DNA of 64,000 nucleotides from CADEDV01 sp048498035 (GTDB taxonomy: Bacteria; Bacteroidota; Bacteroidia; Chitinophagales; Chitinophagaceae), in NCBI GenBank assembly GCA_048498035.1, contig JBEHYT010000009.1, forward strand, positions 62,001-126,000, in the 5' to 3' direction. Shown here piece by piece: positions 59,287-64,000 of the stretch (the stretch's first letter is position 1; the number at the start of each line of letters is the position of its first letter). The notes beneath the pieces were generated by a model. That model was not told where the DNA came from. It saw nothing but the letters and a program-made list of their open reading frames with translations, and made no database searches. The position numbers were made by a program, and so were the translations under genes.

Positions 59287-61089
59287 TCAGGATATAGAAT
59301 AAGTAAGATTATATTCATCCAGCATAATGGTATGCGTGCCGGCAGAGATGTCGATGTTGGCGCCGTCCGGATCGCTGTCGCCGTTGCGCCATTTTACAGT
59401 ACCACCGCCATTTTCACCATATTGATAGCCCCAAACGCCTTTTTCCACGATAAACTTAAACTGGGAAGCGGCGGCGATGGTGACTGTAACCATCCATTTG
59501 CCGTTGCCGAGATAAGTCATTTCCGGAAGTGCTGCAGAGGGTGAGTTGTTCCATCCGCCCAGGGCTGGATCACCGCCCACCAGGAATACTTTTCCCTGCG
59601 TGGTGCTATACTTTATATTTTTTACATCGCTGGCATCAAAAAACGCGCGCATCAGACCGGTTGGGGCTGAGTTTACCACGTTAGACAGCGAGCCATCGTC
59701 AACCTTCAGGATGTTGGTGCCAGCCGGACCAAACCATTTGTCGTTATTGGCGCCTGAGTTGTTCCAGTCGTTACCATCATGGAATTTAAATTCGTCGCCA
59801 TTGGCCATGTTGGCAAAGGCAAGAAACCGGTTTACACCCAGGTAAGTCATTTTGGTTGCTGTGGAAGGCGACCATTGCGAAGGTGTTTGAAAAGCACCTA
59901 CCAGTCCAAGCACACCCCTGGTGCCTGTGAAGCCGGTTTGCAGATAGTATTTCATCGTGTTAAGGTCTACGGTAACCCGATAAACTCCATCAGCGGGCAC
60001 ATTGATATTATTTCCACCACCGGCAGTAGAAAGATTGCCGGAAGTGCCTCCTCCATCTGCATCACCATAAATAGTGATGGTGGGTGATGACCAGTCGGTA
60101 TTTTCTGAAAGGAATTTAAACCCTGAACCGGCTACGGTCATTTTTGCATAGATGAAAAATACACCCGGGTTCTTTGCATCTTCAATAAGGCGGTCAGCCA
60201 GCGGCGGGTTCCATCCTGCTGGTGAACTGCCTCCTACGAGGTAAAGTTTTACTTCACGAAGTATAGATAATGTATTGACATAGCTGGCGTACTGTTTCCA
60301 TGTGCCCCCGGTTCCAACTACCGTCCAGTATAATGTTGTAGGCAGCGAAAGGTTAGTCTGGCCATGCGCAGCTAACGAATCGCTGATGGCTTTATATGAA
60401 ATAGTTGCAGTTGTATCTGCAGGTGCGACATTGGGATTAAGCGTAAATAGTGGTGCATTAAAATTGCTATCAAGGGTAAACAACACTTTATAGGTTATCA
60501 CCGGATTTCCTGCAGCAGGTTTTGATCTTGTCCATCTAAAAACAAGGTTTGACGTGGTGGAATTAGGATTAATCGTAACAGGCGCAGTGGACGATTCCGG
60601 TGCCAGCAAAAGAAATGGTGAGGCACCGTCTTTCATCCTTGTTATTTTAATAAGGAACGGAGTTTGTGCTAAAATAGTAACGTCACCATTCGTTGCTTTT
60701 ACGCTCCAGATAAGATCGGATACGGCTCCATCTGCCACTGATTTCGCCTTTAGCGCATCATCCAGTTGCTTTTGGGTAAATGACACAGATGTTGCAGCCC
60801 CGGCGTCAAAGGTCATAAACGGCGAATCGAAATTGCCAGTAGACCGAAGGGCGAATACTACCTGGTACGTGGGCATCGTGTTAAGACCCGGTTTTGCCGC
60901 ATTCCAGCTAAAAGTAACGGCAGCGTCAGGTGTTCCACCATTCAATACTATAGATTGACTGGATACAGGCGTTGACAGCGTAAAATCTACCAGGCCTTCA
61001 CCCGTAGGATTATTTCCCATAAATTCGGTCTTCTTGCATCCGGCAAGGAGAACACATCCTACTGCTATAATTGAAAGAATATTTTTCAT
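59287..61089 (-). CDS. SusE/SusF-type outer-membrane glycan-binding lipoprotein
   Basis: 600 residues from MKNILSIIAVGC, with a lipobox (LLAGC, Cys near residue 18). The first two modules are SusE-type Ig-like domains (VDFTLSTPVSSQSIVLNGGTPDAAVTFSW then SSTAPVTINPNSTTSNLVFRW). Three carbohydrate-binding SusF/SusE modules follow, each with a 'KLYLVGGSSPAGW' or 'VFLVGGDPALGGW' strand and a 'FKFLSE/FKFIVEKG.WGYQYG' strand rich in Trp and Tyr. It captures starch-like or other alpha-glucans at the cell surface. Last gene of the Sus operon. Confidence 0.9.
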   Translation of the reverse strand: MKNILSIIAVGCVLLAGCKKTEFMGNNPTGEGLVDFTLSTPVSSQSIVLNGGTPDAAVTFSWNAAKPGLNTMPTYQVVFALRSTGNFDSPFMTFDAGAATSVSFTQKQLDDALKAKSVADGAVSDLIWSVKATNGDVTILAQTPFLIKITRMKDGASPFLLLAPESSTAPVTINPNSTTSNLVFRWTRSKPAAGNPVITYKVLFTLDSNFNAPLFTLNPNVAPADTTATISYKAISDSLAAHGQTNLSLPTTLYWTVVGTGGTWKQYASYVNTLSILREVKLYLVGGSSPAGWNPPLADRLIEDAKNPGVFFIYAKMTVAGSGFKFLSENTDWSSPTITIYGDADGGGTSGNLSTAGGGNNINVPADGVYRVTVDLNTMKYYLQTGFTGTRGVLGLVGAFQTPSQWSPSTATKMTYLGVNRFLAFANMANGDEFKFHDGNDWNNSGANNDKWFGPAGTNILKVDDGSLSNVVNSAPTGLMRAFFDASDVKNIKYSTTQGKVFLVGGDPALGGWNNSPSAALPEMTYLGNGKWMVTVTIAAASQFKFIVEKGVWGYQYGENGGGTVKWRNGDSDPDGANIDISAGTHTIMLDEYNLTYSIS

Positions 61090-61116
61090 GCTAAGCGACA
61101 TTTAGCTTTATTAGAT

Positions 61117-61890
61117 TTATTTCATAATTGTAAATACAACCTCTGCTTCCGAAGAAGACACCGTTGAGGGTACTCCATTTACGTCGAGAACGGTTCCATT
61201 AAACTTATATGTAAATTTTTTCAGCGTTTTTCCTGCCGGTGGTGTAAACGAACGGCTGGGCACAAAAGCGCCGGTCCAGATGGCCGGAGATACAATGTGT
61301 GAAACCGGCACCGTAAGGGGTGAACCTACCTGCGTGTTATCACTGTCAAACACTGTAAATGTTACCGATGTAGGCGTCATGCGTTGTTCTGCCAGCGTTA
61401 CTCCAAGACTCTGATCAAAATTGGCAGAAATAACATCATCGGATCCCACCTTTGCCGGAAAAATGCGCAGCATTGTAGGCAGGAATGTGAGCGGGTCAAA
61501 AGCAAATGGTTTATAATCCGGGGTTTGGGCGCTTCCGTCCTTTTTCTTTACAAGAAAGCCAAAGTCTTTCAACTGGCTGGCCGGTCGTCCAAACAAAATA
61601 GTGCCCGTAAATGTAAAACTCCATTTGTTAACGCCTGCTGATGTCATCTTCGCGGCATCCGATGAATTGGTCCAGCTGCCATTGACAAGACCATCATTGC
61701 CTCCACCTGAAACGTTGCTGAAAATCCAGATATAAGCATCTGCGGCTCCGGCCATACCCGTTCCCGAAACATCAATAGTAAGTGTTACCTGGTCTTCTGC
61801 AGTGAAGGACGCCGGTACAAATGTTGGGTTCTGGGCTTTGAGGCCTAAAGAAATAAGTGTTATCGAAAGAATTACTACTATTTTTTTCAT
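61117..61890 (-). CDS. Exported protein of unknown function in the Sus operon
   Basis: 257 residues with a signal peptide ending LGLKAQ (no lipobox). The sequence is beta-rich: TFVPASFTAEDQVTLTIDVSGT, AYIWIFSNVSGGGNDG and WSFTFTGTILFGRPASQLKDFGFLVKKKDG look like a carbohydrate-binding or SusE-like surface module (the last resembles a CBM-type 'FxFLVKxxDG' strand seen in starch-binding proteins). It is placed between the DUF5004 lipoprotein and SusE, so a role in glycan binding is likely, but no family is certain. Confidence 0.75.
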   Translation of the reverse strand: MKKIVVILSITLISLGLKAQNPTFVPASFTAEDQVTLTIDVSGTGMAGAADAYIWIFSNVSGGGNDGLVNGSWTNSSDAAKMTSAGVNKWSFTFTGTILFGRPASQLKDFGFLVKKKDGSAQTPDYKPFAFDPLTFLPTMLRIFPAKVGSDDVISANFDQSLGVTLAEQRMTPTSVTFTVFDSDNTQVGSPLTVPVSHIVSPAIWTGAFVPSRSFTPPAGKTLKKFTYKFNGTVLDVNGVPSTVSSSEAEVVFTIMK

Positions 61891-61901
61891 ACCGGCTGCT
61901 T

Positions 61902-62405
61902 TTATTGTTTAGTGAATTCATAGGTATAAACGATCAATACCTTGCTGTTTGATGCATCAGCTCTTTCTACAGTAACGATTAAAGTGGGGTTGGGCGCTAT
62001 GCCGTACCCGCCGATGGTAAATTTTTCAGTGGTTGACCCGCTTGTCAATGTTACCACCCTCGGAAAATTTACATCATCCACGGCCCAGTTACCGCTTGCA
62101 AGCTTTATAATCTTTGGAGAAGCGCCGGGCGTGGTTGTAAAAGTTGTTGGCTGACCATTAGCAACATCAAGCTTCAATGTAAAATCGGTATAGGGAAACA
62201 ACGATGTGATATCAAGCTTTTGATAGGGAAAGCCTTTCTCGTATGCATTTTGATCCAATTGTGTTGCCTTAGTTATTTTCCAGGTACCGTTGAGTGAGTT
62301 TAACACGTCCCTGCTCTCACCAATAACCTTGTCATAGGATGGTCTGCATGCGGCAAAGGATCCAACGATAACTGCAAACAGGAAAATTTTATTTATTAGT
62401 TTCAT
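61902..62405 (-). CDS. DUF5004/lipocalin-like lipoprotein in the Sus operon
   Basis: 167 residues with a lipoprotein signal peptide (FAVIVGSFAAC). The mature part begins RPSYDKVIGESRDVLNSLNGTWKITKATQ, where the LNGTWKI motif is the usual start of lipocalin-like DUF5004 domains, and continues as an eight-strand beta pattern (DFTLKLDV, NWAVDDVNFPRVVTLTSG, LIVTVERAD). These small lipoproteins often sit in Sus-like operons; function unknown, perhaps ligand binding. Confidence 0.8.
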   Translation of the reverse strand: MKLINKIFLFAVIVGSFAACRPSYDKVIGESRDVLNSLNGTWKITKATQLDQNAYEKGFPYQKLDITSLFPYTDFTLKLDVANGQPTTFTTTPGASPKIIKLASGNWAVDDVNFPRVVTLTSGSTTEKFTIGGYGIAPNPTLIVTVERADASNSKVLIVYTYEFTKQ

Positions 62406-62423
62406 GTGTTCCTTTTTTTAAAA

Positions 62424-63812
62424 TTAAAAACAACCTCCTTCAGGATTCATTTCAAAAGCGGCGTTGGCATCCTTCTCGTTCTTTGGAAACTGCAGGATAA
62501 ACCCGGGACAGGTCCAAACCGAGCCTCGACGATCGATATTAGAGCCGGTACGGGCGCCAATGCGTTTAATTTCCTGGGTACGATTTCCCTCACCCACCAT
62601 TTCCAGTTCGCGTTCTGAACGGGCTGTTGTGATTACAGTTGCCGAACTTGAATTCAGCGGCAGGTTATAAGTAGTACCGCCATAAGCACGGGTAAGAATA
62701 TCATTTATATCAGTGATTGCTACAGCAAGATTTGCTCCGCCTAACTCAGCACCTGCTTCCGCCCTGATAAGCTTCATTTCTGTAAGATGTACAACAGGGA
62801 GATCAAACTGGTTGAGATTGTATTTTGTCAGCGCATTGATTCCCGACTGTAAGGTGTTGCTATACCAGATCTTTCTCTTATCTGTTGCCCTGGCCGTTGC
62901 AATTCCGTAAAACTGGTTGGTCAGTCGCATAGTTGGCTGAGCCAGGTCAGACCGGAAATTACCGCGAAGTTCAGAACCGGGTTCGTAGGATCCGGTAACA
63001 TTTCGAATCACAAAAATTCCTTCAGTGCTCAGACCGGTAGAAAACCGCTTGTCGTATGTGGCATCCAGCATAAATTTATTGCTGGCTATCACCTCGTTTG
63101 CATATTTATACGCGTTTGTGAAATCATTTTGTTGAAAATAAACCTTAGCGAGGAACGCCTTTGCAGCCCATTTGGTTGCTGTATAGAATTTGCCTGAAGG
63201 CCCCGCATCGGGCAGCAGCCCCTCTGCAGTTGTCAAATCACTTAAAATCTGATCATAAACCTCCTTTACTGTAGATCTCATCACAGAGCCCTGTTCAACG
63301 GCAGTGCGAATGGGAATTCCCAGGTGACTGTTGTCTGGAGTAAAACCCCAGGGTTGTGCAAACGCTCTCACAATTTCAAAATGGGCAATACCCCTGAAGA
63401 AGAGCGCTTCACCTTGCAATTGATCCTTTGCAGCAGTGGCCAGATCAAGATGCTGGATAACAATATTGGCATCTGCAATTACGCGATACATCTGCTTGTA
63501 AAAATCATCGCGCGTCCCGCCAAAGATGGAATTCTGACGCTTGTAAATTTCCGAATAATCGCCAATCAACAGATCACCTTTATACTGATCACCCAGAAGT
63601 TCATTGAGCACCTGGTTGCGCCCTCCATAAAACTTGCCGTCGCCAAGCAGCGTATAAATCCCGTTGGAAAAGGCAAGCACATCATTTTCAGTCTGGAATG
63701 CATGTTCTTCATCCAACTGCCCTTCGGGCGGACGTTCCAGGAATTTTTTGCACGAACTGATTGACACCAACAACGCAGGAATCAGGATCAGTCCCAGAAT
63801 ATATTTTTTCAT
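62424..63812 (-). CDS. susD: SusD/RagB-family outer-membrane lipoprotein
   Basis: 462 residues. A lipoprotein signal peptide ends LVSISSC (Cys near 21), followed by KKFLERPPEGQLDEEHAFQTENDV, the common SusD beginning. TPR-like helices (QGEALFFRGIAHFEIVRAFAQPWG, AAKAFLAKVYFQQNDFTNAY) and the C-terminal ARSERELEMVGEGNRTQEIKRIG are diagnostic. It binds glycans and forms the lid of the SusC channel. The ATG at 63812 (MKKYILGL) is preferred over one two codons earlier. Confidence 0.95.
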   Translation of the reverse strand: MKKYILGLILIPALLVSISSCKKFLERPPEGQLDEEHAFQTENDVLAFSNGIYTLLGDGKFYGGRNQVLNELLGDQYKGDLLIGDYSEIYKRQNSIFGGTRDDFYKQMYRVIADANIVIQHLDLATAAKDQLQGEALFFRGIAHFEIVRAFAQPWGFTPDNSHLGIPIRTAVEQGSVMRSTVKEVYDQILSDLTTAEGLLPDAGPSGKFYTATKWAAKAFLAKVYFQQNDFTNAYKYANEVIASNKFMLDATYDKRFSTGLSTEGIFVIRNVTGSYEPGSELRGNFRSDLAQPTMRLTNQFYGIATARATDKRKIWYSNTLQSGINALTKYNLNQFDLPVVHLTEMKLIRAEAGAELGGANLAVAITDINDILTRAYGGTTYNLPLNSSSATVITTARSERELEMVGEGNRTQEIKRIGARTGSNIDRRGSVWTCPGFILQFPKNEKDANAAFEMNPEGGCF

Positions 63813-63839
63813 ATGCATTACTTGAATTGTCGTTAAAAA

Positions 63840-64000
63840 TTAAAATCCGAGATTGATACCGAATACTACAGTACGTTGTGTAGGTGCAGTAAGATAAGTT
63901 ACGTTCGGACTCAGGTTTCGATCCTGTGCATTTTCAAAATCACGGGTAATTTCCGGATCACCACCAGTGTACTTTGTAAACGTCAGAAGATTATTTCCCG
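63840..64000 (-). CDS. susC: SusC/RagA-family TonB-dependent receptor (C-terminal end only)
   Basis: Only the last 53 codons are inside the window; the gene runs off the right edge. The visible end contains NLLTFTKYTGGDPEITRDF and closes TVVFGINLGF, a typical SusC C-terminus with the final beta-strand ending in Phe. It is followed by susD 28 bases downstream. SusC/SusD pairs import oligosaccharides across the outer membrane with TonB energy. Confidence 0.92.
   Translation of the reverse strand, partial: GNNLLTFTKYTGGDPEITRDFENAQDRNLSPNVTYLTAPTQRTVVFGINLGF

Noticed and set aside
1..64000. tRNA, rRNA, CRISPR array or insertion sequence
   Set aside because: Gaps are short and show no cloverleaf, direct-repeat array or transposase; none can be supported.

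Overview
The window looks like chromosomal DNA from an aerobic, free-living Bacteroidota bacterium, most likely a Chitinophagaceae-type organism. The evidence is a SusC/SusD/SusE glycan-uptake operon, a type IX secretion (T9SS) C-terminal tail, TAnnTTTG-type promoter elements, few Shine-Dalgarno sequences, a split cobalamin-dependent methionine synthase, ribosomal protein bTHX, heme A synthase and a GH97/GH20 glycosidase repertoire. The assignment rests on gene content, not on a marker-gene comparison. No rRNA, tRNA, CRISPR array, insertion sequence or integrated phage was seen.

Layout. 1-11784: two giant secreted proteins, a CARDB-repeat protein cut by the left edge and an RHS/YD-repeat protein with a T9SS tail. 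11842-17485: exported peptidase and hydrolase, DUF2892 protein, heme A synthase, a methyltransferase and a polysaccharide deacetylase. 17543-24080: a stress or energy-limitation gene set with two PPOX flavin-binding proteins, PfkB-type kinase, D-lactate-dehydrogenase-like enzyme, tandem universal stress protein, DUF1003 and holin-III-like membrane proteins. 24242-28567: two DinB-like proteins, a TPR protein, a Cys-motif exported protein and a frameshifted GH20 hexosaminidase. 28571-38491: helicase-nuclease, Ig-like lipoprotein, RecR, and methionine synthase in two genes with a 32-codon membrane micro-ORF fitted between them.

38541-45289: SemiSWEET, GH97 glycosidase, LOG protein, exonuclease III, DUF2339 and DUF4286 proteins. 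45568-53224: information-processing genes (HU, bTHX, PdxH, UMP kinase, EF-Ts, S2, S9, L13) and an MBL hydrolase. S2 carries an Arg/Gly-rich tail, and the L13 and S2 genes have candidate RNA structures upstream. 53306-58224: small membrane proteins, a TspO-like protein, and a signalling group made of an NtrC-type regulator, a lone receiver and a CHASE3 histidine kinase. 58619-64000: an HD-domain protein facing a SusC-SusD-DUF5004-unknown-SusE operon that runs off the right edge.

The most unusual points are the coupled micro-ORF between the methionine synthase halves, the CARDB/RHS gene pair with an extra helical module between RHS core and T9SS tail, the hypoxia-regulon-like cluster without a regulator, and a minus-strand 41-codon ORF with its own terminator in a 370-base gap.
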